Source: Diplonema papillatum
Lineage: Eukaryota > Euglenozoa > Diplonemea > Diplonemida > Diplonemidae
Assembly: GCA_030068145.1 (NCBI GenBank)
Contig: JAPJBO010000627.1
Coordinates: forward strand, 62,001-126,000
Reading direction: 5' to 3'
Length of the DNA: 64,000 nucleotides
Shown here: positions 20,141 to 32,000 of the stretch, piece after piece
Layout of the letters: each line of letters begins with the position of its first letter
Numbering within the stretch: the first letter of the stretch is position 1
The notes under the pieces: model-generated
Told to the model about the DNA's origin: nothing
The model's database searches: none
The model's input: the letters and a program-made list of their open reading frames with translations, nothing else
Translations under genes and position numbers: made by a program

Positions 20141-20751
20141 AGCTTCGGCGCCGAAAAAAGAAATGAAAAGGCCAGGCGAGAACGTTTCAACGTTTTTTCC
20201 AATCGGAACATCGCATTCGGATTGGCTTCGCCCTGTTGTTGTTTTGTTAGAACGGTTGTCTTTAAGCCGCGTGCAACGTGTGAAGACGGAACTGCATGAG
20301 TGGGACGGGGGTTGAGTTCAATTCAGGGTGGGTGCGGGTGACCTTTCCTTCTTCTTTCTCCTACTCTCGCGAGTTGCGGTTTTGCTCTTTCAACGCCCTC
20401 ACGGGTTTACGCAGGGATTTATGTGGGTTTTCGGAGACCCGCTTGAAATTTGGTCACGTGTTGGCAACCCCACAAGTGCACGCTTCCGGTAGGCTTCTTT
20501 AACACCCGGGCCGGGGCTTGTTGAGCCAGATTTCGCTTCCACGTTGAACTCACCGCTTTCGCAAGTTCGCACGACGAGCAGCCGTACCAATAGTTTCACC
20601 GCGCTGGGAGAGACTACCAAAAAAGTCTATTTTTTTTTTTTTTTGAAAAGATTCGAATTGCAGTGACACACCGTGACGCGCCATGTAACTGCAGTACTGT
20701 ACAGTACAGGGGGCCACTTGAAATCATAATTTATAAACTATTTTTATTTTT

Positions 20752-20803
20752 TTGAAAACCCGAAACCGGAAAAACCCGGTTTCTGAAACCGGGAAACCGG
20801 GTT
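20752..20803. repeat. Short palindromic cluster
   Basis: Interleaved AAACCGG, AACCCGG and CCGGGTT units (ACCCGAAACCGGAAAAACCC...GAAACCGGGAAACC) can fold into several alternative hairpins. It follows AT-rich DNA. Confidence 0.6.
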
Positions 20804-21299
20804 GCCAAAGTCCCCTGGTTTGGGCAGGGCATTCGTTTGGCTTCCGGCCCATTTTCCAAATTTGGACCGCTGACGGCTTTTTGCGTCCTCACTCAGGAAT
20901 GGGCTCAACACAGCACGATGCAACGTATCTTCACGACAACTGCTGGGCCCTGAGTGCCTCGGATCGCACATTGGCCACCTCTGCCGCCTGGGTGATGGTG
21001 TAGTGCCATTTTTTCTTCTTTTCTCCCGCCGGCTTTTTTCCAAATTTGGACTGACAGTCCAAATGTGGATATAGAAGCTAATCCCTGGTTTAGGCCGACC
21101 AAGTTTTTTTCGGCGATGTATCGGAATTCGGTCAGCTGACCAGCCCTCACTACTAGGTATACGCGGTCACGGTAACTTGAGTTGAAGTTTTCAGCGGCGG
21201 GGGATCGGCGGCGGGTGTCAAAAAAAGGCTCTTGTCACGGATAGGCCACCGATGGAATGAGCCGTCTGCGAATCTCTTCAGCGAACCCAATACGGACGG

Positions 21300-21452
21300 A
21301 GGAAGGCTGGCTGGCTATGAAGTAAGAGCAGCAGCTATTGGGTGAGACCCTCTGGCCAAAGAGTGAGACCCTCTGGCTATGAAGTAAGAGCAGTAGCTAT
21401 GAGGTGAGACCCTCTGGCTGGCTATGAAGTAAGAGCAGTAGCTATGATCTAC
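21300..21452. repeat. Short tandem repeat, GCTATGAAGTAAGAGCAGTA units
   Basis: Alternating GGCTATGAAGTAAGAGCAG and GTGAGACCCTCTGGC blocks occur about three times. The second block resembles GAATGAGACCTTCCAG near 53500-53550. Confidence 0.75.
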
Positions 21453-22406
21453 CGACAGATGCCTTTCCCACACGAGCCTGCAAACTGAGCGACTCGTGCT
21501 AGCAAGGAGTTAACCAACATGGCTCGTCGAGGAAATACGGGACTCTCACCCTCTGTGGATACCCCATTCCAGGAGACTTACCTCGACGCCAGTTGTGTCC
21601 CCAAGCAGCTTGCGCCACATTCCGGAAGAACACCGGTTCAGGCTTGGGCTCTGCCCTGTTCACTCGCCGTTACAAGGAGCGTCGCTGTTGCTTTCTTTTC
21701 CTGCGCTGAGTGATAATATTATGCTTAAGTTTAGCGCGTAGATCTTCAACAGCTGAGGTCGGTGGGAGTTTCATTCGAACGACCTGTTTTTCCAAAAATC
21801 AATCCATGCCTTTGAAGTGTGAACCCCTCACGAGACTAGACGATTTTTGCAAGCATCTCACCTACGCGCCGGCATACGAGAGACATGGTTCATCGACGGG
21901 CAGGTCAGCGAGAAAAGCTCAACCCGGCCAAGAAATGTGAAAACGGGTTCTTGCCTGGGGGCTTTTTCGTGTTATTCTGCTGATGCTTTGAGCTATATGT
22001 TGTGTCTATGTTTTCATTCGTCTTCTTAACCACGGAAACACGAGCTGAGAAACACGCGTTCACACCAATGGGACACGGACAAGGCAGGATAAAAAAGCCT
22101 GGTACAACTAGGACGAACCCGACTAAAACCAGGCGTTTCGTTATGTATGTGCGTCGTTTTTCCACTTGTATCCACCCTGTGTCCTCTTGTTGCGTTAGTG
22201 GTATGGTCTTTGACAGAGTGAGCCGATGCCTCTCATCTCACCTTTAAAACACGGCTGAGTCACGCATGCTCTTGACAGACGCTAGCGTCCGACATTTCGC
22301 ACGCGCGTCGCAGTCGTTGGGTGGTATTGACAAGGGGTTTCATCGGACACTCGGATGAGCTTCGTTACTTCACCGCCGCAGGTTCCCCCCTGACCTGGGA
22401 GGTCTG

Positions 22407-22722
22407 CCTTCTTGTTGCGTTTGTGGGGAGCCATTTGCATGCAGATGAGTACCACACTGTGACGAAAATCACAAGAAAACTCGTGAGATCGTCTTCTTGT
22501 TGCGTCAGTGGCGAGTCATTTGCAAGCAAATGAGTACCACACTGTGATGAAAATCACAAGAAAACTCGTGAGATCGTCTTCTTGTTGCGTCAGTGGCGAG
22601 TCATTTGTATGCAAATGAGTACCACACTGTGACGAAAATCACAAGAAAACTCGTGAGATCGTCTTCTTGTTGCGTCAGTGGCGAGTCATTTGCAAGCAAA
22701 TGAGTCCACACTTGTGTCGTTT
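22407..22722. repeat. 85-bp tandem repeat, four units
   Basis: CTTCTTGTTGCGT starts near 22408, then at 22493, 22578 and 22663, an 85-bp period. Each unit contains the near-palindrome CATTTGCAAGCAAATG and ATGAAAATCACAAGAAAACT. The fourth unit is truncated and runs into an F2 fragment (22728-22790). Confidence 0.85.
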
Positions 22723-23556
22723 TCAGGTCAGGAATTCACAACAACACATTGAAGGGCAACCCGCAAGATTGCTGGCACTGAAAATACGTGTTCACGCGCA
22801 GCCGGAGACACCGGCTCGTATCGCTCTCCCCAGGCCGAGGTTGAGAAGGGATCGATCCTGGAACCCACCATCCTGGAGCACCAGATGAAGATATCGAGGA
22901 GCTTCGTCACAAGAAAGCGACAGAAAGAAATGCGTAGTTTTGTTGAAACGTACGGACACAAAACGTTGAATAAGAGGGCCGCGAAGATCAGAAGAAAAGA
23001 AAAAAATACCCCAACACGATGACCCGAAGGAAAACTGTTTGTGAAGCAACTTTGCGCTTGACCGCATGCAGACGGAGGGGACTTCGAATCGTATGTGCTC
23101 AACCCCGCACCGTTTCCTACCCGAACCGTGTTCAGTCCTTTCAGCCACGCACCCATATCACCCATTCCACGAAAAAGTGTCACAGATTTCGGCTTTTTTC
23201 GGATTTCTGCCGAAAATTTCCATCTGCAGGTCCGAAAATGGTCGGTTTCGAGATTTTGAGGACACGTTTGAATCCGTTGAGGACAGGGCTTTCCGAATAT
23301 TTGGTCCGATAAAAATTTTGACCGACCCCCCCCCCGGAAATGGAGGTCGGCACCCGAAAAAATGGGGTCCTGGAGATCGGTTTTTTTTCTCTCTGCATCC
23401 AGGAGGGGGTCAGATTTTGATCGCTGGGCTAGCTGGCAGCTTGCCCATAATCGCGCATCCCAGAACTACTCGAAAACCAAAGAATTTCCCAAAAAGACCT
23501 CGAAAATAATTTCCAGACGGCTGCTTTTCACACCGAAAAATCGCAAAAAAAAAAAA

Positions 23557-23628
23557 TCGGACCGGGGGAATCGAACCATGGCCTACAGGGGCCCAGGAGG
23601 GTGCGGTAACCGTTAGGCTATGTTGCCA
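23557..23628 (-). other. tRNA-like segment with perfect B box
   Basis: A 72-base stretch contains TAGCCTAACGG (A-box-like), a GGTTACCGCACCC D-arm and the exact B box GGTTCGATTCC, followed by a T-run (Pol III terminator-like). The acceptor and T stems do not pair well, so I consider it a degenerate tRNA-derived sequence rather than a working tRNA gene. Confidence 0.5.
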
Positions 23629-23827
23629 AACCTCGGGCCAAAATTCGCTTTTAGCGCCTGCTCAGTTGGAATTCTTATCGGAAAGTGCGAGATCGTCATT
23701 TACTCGTTTCCAGTGTCCCAGGACGGTATTTCTGCTCTCTCAGAGCTTATTTCGCCCGGTTTGCGAAGAACTCAAAATGAGTCCAAAAATTCTCACTCGG
23801 TAGTGAACGAAAAACTTTCCGCCGTTT

Positions 23828-23898
23828 TTTTAGCCCATGGTCCAGAGGTTACCACACCCACACAGGGGTTTGAGGGTCGGTGGTTCGATTCCCGCCGG
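23828..23898 (+). other. Second tRNA-like segment, inverted relative to the first
   Basis: GGTCCAGAGGTTACCACACC (A box and D arm) and GGTGGTTCGATTCCCGCC (B box and T arm) parallel the minus-strand segment at 23557-23628. The D-arm wording recalls a tRNA-Glu-type gene, but the anticodon arm is unclear. A functional tRNA is unlikely. Confidence 0.45.
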
Positions 23899-24532
23899 AA
23901 ATCGTTTTTTTGGGTTTTTGAAACAGCCCCAAAACCGACCTTTTGTCCATCTGCACGCCAGATTTTGGTCGCCACGCGAGCTGATTGCTTGCCCATAATC
24001 GCCAGGGATAGCTCTTTCCATCCCAAAAAAAATTTCCCAAAAACTCCAAAATTTTGACCCAAAACGGGCTGCTTTTCAGACGGAAAATCTGTGACACTTT
24101 TTCGTGGAATGGGTGATATAAAGGACCATCAGCAGCACGGTACCTGAGTTGTTTGCAGGTGCGAGTCTCGTTCGTCAGGTGCTCATAGCTTGTCGCACCG
24201 GCTTCGTCCTATCCAGGCATAGTTCACCATCTTTCGGGTCCCAAGAAGTGTACTTAACCTCAAATCCCTTTCCAGTAAATCAGGATCGGGCGGTGCTGCG
24301 TCCTCAAACCGGATTGGCACATCTCCCTTTCAGTGCGGCTTGTGGGTTTGACACCCTAAGCCTCGCACACGTGTTAGACTCCTTGTCCGTGTTTCAAGAC
24401 GGGTAGTAGAAGATCGCTGCATGATGCGAGAGCACTAACAAATCTGTCTCGGGAAGAAGGCCGCTACAATTGTGTCTGAGCTACCAGATACAACACGGGA
24501 AGCGGATAGGGGGGTTGAGGGGGGACGAGATT

Positions 24533-24770
24533 GGGTAATTTTGGAAAATGGGAACTTTCCGGGGGTCGTGCCCATGATGCCAAAAGATCGCAACCGAGAG
24601 ATCTTCGAAGAGATTTTGCCACCTTTTTCGAACTAAAGCAACCGCAGGGCTGGGTAATTTTGGAAAATGGGTACTTTCCGGGGTCGTGCCCATGATGCCA
24701 AAAGGTCGCAACCGAGAGATCTTCGAAGGGATTTTGCCACCTTCTTCGAACTAAAACAACCGCAGGACCT
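24533..24770. repeat. Two direct ~118-bp repeats
   Basis: GGGTAATTTTGGAAAATGGG...CGTGCCCATGATGCCAAAAG...AACCGCAGG occurs at 24533 and 24651 with only a few differences. Confidence 0.9.
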
Positions 24771-25156
24771 TGACTAGTTTGCTTTCGGCCTCGTGCAGGC
24801 ACACATGGACATTCTTGGAATAGCTACGTCGTGATAGTCCGCGTGTGGGTAACCTTTGTGTTTGGAAGGGTCATCGTACTGTGTTCGATCTGCATCGGGT
24901 TCAGTCCTTCAAGAAAGGGGAACCTGGACCGTCGGAAGGGTTTTCGTATTTTCGTCTTTCGTCTTCAGGGAACGTGTCAGGTAGGCTTTGGCGGGCACTT
25001 GCCGGCATAGCAGAGAAACCCCCCCTCCCCCACCTTTATATTTTTTGACGGACAGATGACGGCATGGCAAACCATGGCTGTGTCCTGTAGGCTACTGTGG
25101 CCGACGCCCTTCGCCCCCCCACTCCCGGTGGCGGACATATGGCGGCGCGGCAAACC

Positions 25157-25335
25157 ATAAACCGTACACCGCGAGAGTAGGAGAAAGTAGAAAAGGGAAA
25201 CTAGAGTTTTCGTTGACCGCACTACCCTGAGCCCAAATCCTGGACGTGGTTTCAGGTGGCAAATTTGGCAAATGACCATGATCAGAAGGTCCTACTTGGG
25301 CGGTTCAGTTTCCTCACACATTGCATGTGGCTAAA
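25157..25335. repeat. Second copy of the 165-355 repeat
   Basis: Nearly identical to 165-355, including GGCAAATTTGGCAAATGA and TTCCTCACACATTGCATGTG. It lies about 600 bp downstream of the SEC24 stop on the coding strand. Confidence 0.8.
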
Positions 25336-25671
25336 AAAAATATGGCCCGAGACCCCCCCCTCCCCATACCGGACACTGTCCGCCAAACTGACACGTTCCC
25401 TAAGCAGCTTAGCCATACTGTGCTTCATTCTTTGCTCGTGCGTGCCGGTTGATGGGTTCCCCACTTGTTTTCACACTCGGTTCATTTCCCAGGTCAACCA
25501 CGACGACACGCCGTGCACGTCGGTTTAGCTTGCGCAATGCATTCAATGATTGTAGGGCAGCCCGCAAGACTGTTGTTGCTGGGAAATACTCGAGGAGCTG
25601 CCTTGTGCTTACTTCGAAGGAGGCTAGAGGGGGAGAAACAATACAACTGCAAAAATGGGTCTTTTTTGTTG

Positions 25672-25806
25672 AATGCTTACGCCCGCCACTGAACCCAGAT
25701 TCACCTGTGTTTCGTGTGGGCTACAGCACATTTACCTCCTTTGATCTTTTGCAGCTGGCAGCCTCCTCAAGTATTTTCCTACAAAGCAGGTGCTTATGCA
25801 AAGAAA
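25672..25806. repeat. F6 dispersed repeat
   Basis: TTGAATGCTTACGCCCGCCA...GTGTGGGCTACAGCACATTT...CCTACAAAGCAGGTGCTTAT. Copies lie at 28172-28262 (shortened), 54672-54800 and, in fragments, ~53835-53890 and ~2440-2505. The copies at 54672 and 53835 are in the kinase intron. Confidence 0.75.
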
Positions 25807-25945
25807 AAGCGCGCGGCAGGCACACGGCGGCGTCTGCAACTGCGACGCACACAAAACGGCGGCGCGGTTGAGCAGAGCAATGCTCCGCCGCCAGCCGCCG
25901 GTTTTCGATTCGGCGAAGGAAGGCGTGTGCGGCGACCCCCGCGCA

Positions 25946-26023
25946 CTAACTGCCTTTCAGCTTCGATTGGATTTGCTTGTGGACTTGGCAAAGGAAGTCG
26001 GTGTGCGCCATCAGCTTCGGGCC
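25946..26023 (-). CDS. SEC24: SEC24 exon 7
   Basis: After acceptor CCCACACAG the frame encodes GPKLMAHTDFLCQVHKQIQS and KLKGS, then TAG. The family's C-terminal signature (x-x-x-FLCxxHKQIQxKL) is plain. Only 25 codons long, it joins exon 6 in phase 0. Confidence 0.9.
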   Translation of the reverse strand, partial: GPKLMAHTDFLCQVHKQIQSKLKGS

Positions 26024-29000
26024 CTGTGTGGGAATAGTTGAGTTGCAGCTCTTGACAAAGATAGAGAGAGAGAGAGAGACGAGTTAGAGTGCAGGGACCA
26101 TCTCTCCGGGGAGTTTCCGGTCTCCTCACTTCTCTTAGATAGATGGAAAAAAGACAGGCGCTTCGTTTTGTTTGTGCGTGCCGGTTGATCGTTTTCCCAC
26201 TTGTATTTACCCTGTGTGTATTCAGGTAAGGAATTCTGATCAACCACCAAAACACGCTGCCTACGTCTTTTTAGCCTGCACAATACATTGAAGGGCAACC
26301 CACAAGATTGTTAGTACTAAAAAGAAGGTGTTTTTATTCTTCGCTTTTTCTCACGAACGGGGGGGTCGGTCCTGCTTTTGGCTTTGTAGGTTCTCCCGAC
26401 TCCCCTATTCGTGGCCAGCACAAACTCAAGAGGTCTAGTCAACTATTCCCTGCAGTATTGGCATACTTTCAAGAAAAATAAATAGTTGTTCATTGTGTAG
26501 AGTGTAAGCTCGCTAGAAAGATCTAAGATTTAGGGTTTTAATCAAAAACAAGTGGTAACAGTTATTTGACACACTGTCTGGTAGCCTGGCTAGTAGGCAC
26601 TATTTGATCCTGCTACTGTTCGGCTACCCGGAACTATTTTTAGTATTCGACAGATCGAATAATAATGGTTGTTCATTGTGTAGAGTGTAAGTTCACTAGA
26701 AAGACCTAAAGATCCCGGGTTTTAAAGTCACCGGGATTGTCGTAAAGGTTCCTTTAAGGTATCGTAGACTAGTGTGCGTATCGTGTCTGCGGTAGTGGCA
26801 GGACGTGTGCGTGTGCGTGTGGCGTTGTTGCTTATTGCCGATCATTCGACCTATTTTAGAGCGCGCTGTTTAGACGGTGCTGTCTCTCACGCATGCTCGA
26901 TCCCAGCATCAGGTCGATCCCAGCATCAGGTTTTTCCTCGAAGAAGAATGTTGCGGGAGTGTAAGGCTCCATATGATGAAATCTTTCTGTGGGGCCGGCC
27001 CTGTCTTATTTTGCATGTCATCACCGCAGTGCTGGACGCACCGTCCCGGGTTTCGAACGCAAACCAGTCCACAGTTTGTGAAAGTATAGGAAGGGGGTGT
27101 TAGTCGATAGTTCTGAGCTGAGTTGGAAGAGCTGTGTGAACGACGAAGTAGTGTTCTATCATTGGTGGCGGGAAGCTGCGGAAGAGACGAGCTGTGGTCT
27201 GTGTGAGAGTGGGAGTCATGGCAGACGAAGTGTGCTCTGTCGGTGTGTGGGGCACGTTGTGTAAGAGACGAGGCGCGGCCGCCTGTCTGAAAGCATACCT
27301 GTTTGTCGTCTACAAGGCGAGTGAAGAAGGTTCTCTCCATTTGATCCTGACGCTCCCTGATGAGGTACACGCCGTCATGCGACGTACAACGCTGCTCGCA
27401 CAGATACTGGATAATCGAAGCCATCTGTGTGAATGTTTGTGGTCTTCAATGTTTTGTTCCTGGACTCAGAACCTTCCTAGAGGAACAGCAGGGGCCAGGG
27501 ACTTCTGCATGGCAACGCCTTTGTCGCAATGCGAAAATGGGCTCATTGTATATGGTATGTTGAGAGATGTTACTCATATCATGTTGACGTAGATCTAACG
27601 CCGCCCGCTTCGCTTGTTCGCACGCACGTCCAACCTGTTGCCTTGAGCTAACAGGGCACATAACGGCTTTTTTTCCTTGACAATTTTGCAGTTGGTGGCA
27701 CACAAAATACTCGAGGGGCCGCCTTGTTCGACGTGGGGAGTCACCTACGAAGCAGGCGCGTATACAAAATACTCGATGTTGCTGCTTTGACTCCGAATGG
27801 AAGTCCTCTCACTTTTCTCAACCCCCCGCCATACTCAAGCCTCTACGGTCAACCGGAGACTTTAAAATACCGACCTTCTAATCCACAAATAACGCTGGAA
27901 GGGAGGAAATAAAGGGGGCAGAGGGGCAAATACAATACAAACACAATCTGATTTGTCCTTCGCTTACACCACCGTGTGTTGTTTTCTTCACTCAGGACTT
28001 TGACCGGTTGTGTTTGTGTGATTTGATCGTGTAGGGGTAGACCCGCATGACCTCACGTCCGTTCAGCACGTGGTTCGGTAGTTACAGCACTTGGGATCCC
28101 TTCGGTTCTTTGTCTGGCAGCCTTTTTACATAAGCTGGGGCTTAGGTAAAACAATACAACTACAAAGTGGGTCCATTTCGTTGAACGCTTGCGCCCGCCA
28201 CTGAACCCAGATTTACCTTCTTCGATACATCAAGTGTTTCCTACAAAGCAGGTGCTTGTGCAGTAGTAGTAGCAGTTTGAACTTGTTATGCAGCAACAAT
28301 CTGTTCGGGTGGTGTGCTCATCCTGCCATGCGCTTTGCTCCAGTTCCTACCGTATACTAAAGGAGTAGTTTTCAGCTTAGTGTGAGTTTGATCAAAGTAA
28401 CATCAAGGCAGCCCTTACCTTAGTAGTAGTATTTGTCGTCTGGCGCAGGTTGATTTGCCACTTTTGTGGCCTCTAGTCGCCGGGCAGTGCTGTCAGCACT
28501 TGTTCCGCGTCGCATCAAGTACATGATGCTGGCGGTTGGGGGATCGGCGACCGCGACTCAATTAAGGTGCGGTCAACAGTGTCGCCACGTGAAGGCCCTC
28601 CAAGGGAGACACGCTTGTGTCGGTCCTGTGATGTGCACGGGGCCACCCCCCTTCCCTTTGCCGTCTTGCAGCACAGCGGGCTGCGGGCTGCGGGCTCGGT
28701 CTGCAGCACTGCGGGCTGCGGGTACGTTCTGCAGCACTGCGGGCTGCGGGTACGGTCTGCAGCACTGCGGGCTGCGGGAACGGTCTGCAGCACTGCGGGC
28801 TGCGGGTACGTTCTGCAGCACTGCGGGCTGCGGGTACGTTCTGCAGCACTGCGGGCTGCGGGTACGGTCTGCAGCACTGCGGGCTGCGGGTACGGTCTGC
28901 AGCACTGCGGGCTGCCTTCTCAGCTCAGCGGGCTGAGGTTTTACAGCACAGCGGGCTGGCTTCCCGGCACAGCGGGCCGAGGATTTCGTTTGCCATTACC

Positions 29001-32000
29001 AGCATCAGCGGGCTGGTGTGTCTGTACGCTTCCTGTGCTGGTGGTCAGCACAAACTCAAGAGGTCTAGTCAACTATTCCCTGCAGTATTGGCATACTTTC
29101 AAAAAATAAAAGAGAGAACAAACCCCTTTTTGTTTGGATAATAAAACCCACACACAAAAAGCTCGCTGGCTCGGTTTTTGCTTTTTCAACAAAAATGATG
29201 CAGTTTGACCCCCCTCATTCCCCTTCAGTACGATACCTGCCAGCGCGGAAGCGACCCGCCTTCTTCAACGGGCTTCGTGGAGGCGATCAGCTGCGGGAAG
29301 TTGAGGACGGTCTCGTGCGTGACGCCGTTCGGGACGTCGAACAGCTCTGCCTGCAGCTTGACGCACGCACGCTCGCCTACCCAGACGTAGATGAAGTCGG
29401 TGGTGTAGTCGTGCAGCAGGTACACTCCAGACGACCGCACCTCGTCGGACGCCAAGATCTCCTGGTTCGGGAGCACGAACAGCCCCTTTTCCTCGTCGAA
29501 CGTCCCGCAGTTGGCCGGCATCCCAAACAGGGGGAAGAGCCGCGGGTAGTAATACAGGCTCAGGTCTGCGAGGCGCATGGTGCGCAAGTTCGCGATGTGG
29601 TACGTCCGCTCGTCGATGGATTCAGATCCCTCGATCGGGCGGAAGCACGGCGCTTTGAGCAGGGAAAGGCAGAAAATCGGCGTCAGCTTCAGCGTCTCCG
29701 GCAGGATCAACTGCCCGGCGGGCGCCGTCGACGCACAGTTCTTCCTGTAAGCGGCGAGCATCTCGACGCACGAGTCCTGCAGGCCGTCTCGGATGCTGTT
29801 GATCCCCTTCGTCTGCAGCGCGTGGATGGCTTTGTGGGTCATCCAGCTCAGCATCGCGTCCATATCCGCGCCGCGGAAGACCGCGGCGCCCGTCTGCACC
29901 TGCAGAGCCAGCGTGTGCACCCGCACGCGCCGTCTCCCGTCACGCCTGGTGTACAGCAGCGCGGTTTGCAGGTACGCACGGGGGGACTGCTGTGCGTTGA
30001 TCTTTCCCTCGTGCTCGAGTTCGACGAAGATCGTCTTGTCGCAGTCGATGCCTGCGGGGCGGGGGGGTCGTTTTTAGAGTTAAAGTTCGCTTGAAACTCC
30101 GGGGGTTTAGGGTCTCCGTATGACCGTTCATGAATGGGTTCTCTTAGAGCAAGAAAGGGCTATACGCACTTCACGTGGTGCGGGTTGTTTCCGCCTTAAT
30201 ATAATAATGTTTTTTTTTTTTTTTTTGGGGGGGGTATTTTTGAGGGATCAGGAAAGGTAAGAGCATTTCCGGGGTAGGGGCTTCGCACTGATAACGAAGC
30301 AACAACTGACCAAAGGTGATGAAAATGACAAGGCAGTTGAAGTATGGCTAAAGATAAAGTGGTGTCACCTGAGGGGGTAATCTCAGGGCCGCCCACGTGA
30401 TAAGCCGTTAAGCATTGAGTTCTTTTAAGTACATGAACCACATGGATTAGCATGCACTGTTAAGCAGCGGCTGCCGGCTTATCCCGTGACACCTTTTATA
30501 TGTACGTTATTGAAAGAGTCGCGTTGGCACTCTTACAGGTTCGTTCCCTCGTAGCTCGCCGGGAACGGGCACTCCAGTGAAACTGGGTATGTTACCGTTT
30601 CAGGTTTGGATTTTGGGAGCATTGCCTCATGTGCAGAAGTTTCTTGTTCGTCGCGTGTACGGGGTATAAACCTTTCTGGGGGGGCTTCCTGTACCACTTT
30701 TTCGTTGGCTTCGTTCGGTTTGCGGGACGGGGGAAAATCTTAGTTTATTGTTCAGGCAGGGCGCTGCCTCTCAAGCACAGTTGATTCTAGCATCAAGTCT
30801 TCTTCTAGGAAGATGTTGTCTAGGAAAGGGATGCAAAAAATAGAAAAGGTAAAAAGGGGGAAAAGGGCTCCTAAAGTGGGGCCTTGAGGGACTAGCCCCC
30901 TGTCTTTTTCACCGCGGCGTTGTGTGCAAGGTGGGGGGAAAATCAGTTGCCGGCTCCGTTGTTTTTAACTCCAGCTTCTCCTCCATCGACCCAAATTGTG
31001 GACCCAAATTTTGGACCCAAATTTTGGACCCAAACCTTTTGGACACCTATTTTTTAACACAAAGAGGTGAGGTGTACCTGCGATGTCGATCACGTTGGGG
31101 TCGGTCTGCATGAAGTCGCCGTGGTAGCTCTTTACGCGGATGCCAGGGCTGCACCGGACGATGAGCATGCCGGCGTGGCCGGATTCTCGGGTCAGGTTGC
31201 GCGTGACCTGGTGGCGGAGGCGGTCGTAGCCGCGGGCGGGGTTGAAGTTGGTGTAGAGGTACACTTGGCCGCCCGTGGTGTGCGCCACGGAGCCGAGCGT
31301 CACGAGGTCGACGAAGCTCTGCGGGAACACGAAGAAGTCGACCGCCACCTGCCGCTTCGCGCACTTCAACCCGAAGTCCGGCCACCAACCGGGCGCCGCA
31401 GACCACACCTCCTTCTCCTTGTTCCCCGCCAGCAACTTGTGGTCATCCCGCGGCTTGTAATGCCCCACGCCCACGTTCGGGTACGAGCTGCAAGTGCACA
31501 TGATACGCCCACCGGCATCGTCCAGGACCAGCTGCGCCGCCGTCAGCGCCGCGCCCACGCAGCACCCGTCCTCGTTGACCAGCGAGGCGACCTGCACGAG
31601 CCGCGCAGCGAACCGGAGGCACGTCTGCAGCCCGGCCCCGATCTTCACCCAGCAGACTTTGTTGAAGGGCAGCGGCACGAACACGTCGTCCACGTCGGGC
31701 GCCAGATAGATGGGCAGGTCGTCTTTGGTCATGTCGTAGAAGTGAACCTGTCGTTATAGATCGCAAGTGCTTGAGTGTGATAAGGGACTGGTTGGTATTG
31801 GTTATAGAGCATAAGTGAGTCAGAGACTGGTTGGATTGGTCATGTCATGTCGTGAAGTGACCTGTCAAAGTGTGATAAAGGACTGGCGACAGGCCATGTC
31901 GTAGAAGTGAACCTGTCGTTATAGATCGCAAGTGCTTGAGTGTGATAAGGGACTGGTTGGTATTGGTTATAGAGCATAAGTGAGTCAGAGACTGGTTGGA

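Larger units (their letters stand above)
23158..24116. mobile_element. 959-bp DNA element with long inverted ends and two tRNA-like segments
   Basis: Bases 23156-23189 and 24085-24118 are perfect 34-bp reverse complements (TATCACCCATTCCACG...). The outermost TA on each side may be the target duplication, giving an element of 23158-24116. Inside are two tRNA-like segments in opposite orientation and two direct copies of a ~130-bp block (CAGATTTTGATCGC...CTTGCCCATAATCGC near 23411 and its partner near 23960). No transposase frame is present. It is a non-autonomous, composite element. Confidence 0.85.

Noticed and set aside
23557-23898. Two functional tRNA genes
   Set aside because: B boxes are perfect but acceptor and anticodon stems do not pair convincingly, and both lie inside a transposable element.
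28466-29109. Cys/Ala/Gly-rich frames over 28.5-29.1 kb on both strands
   Set aside because: Produced by the 28-bp minisatellite within SEC24 intron 5.
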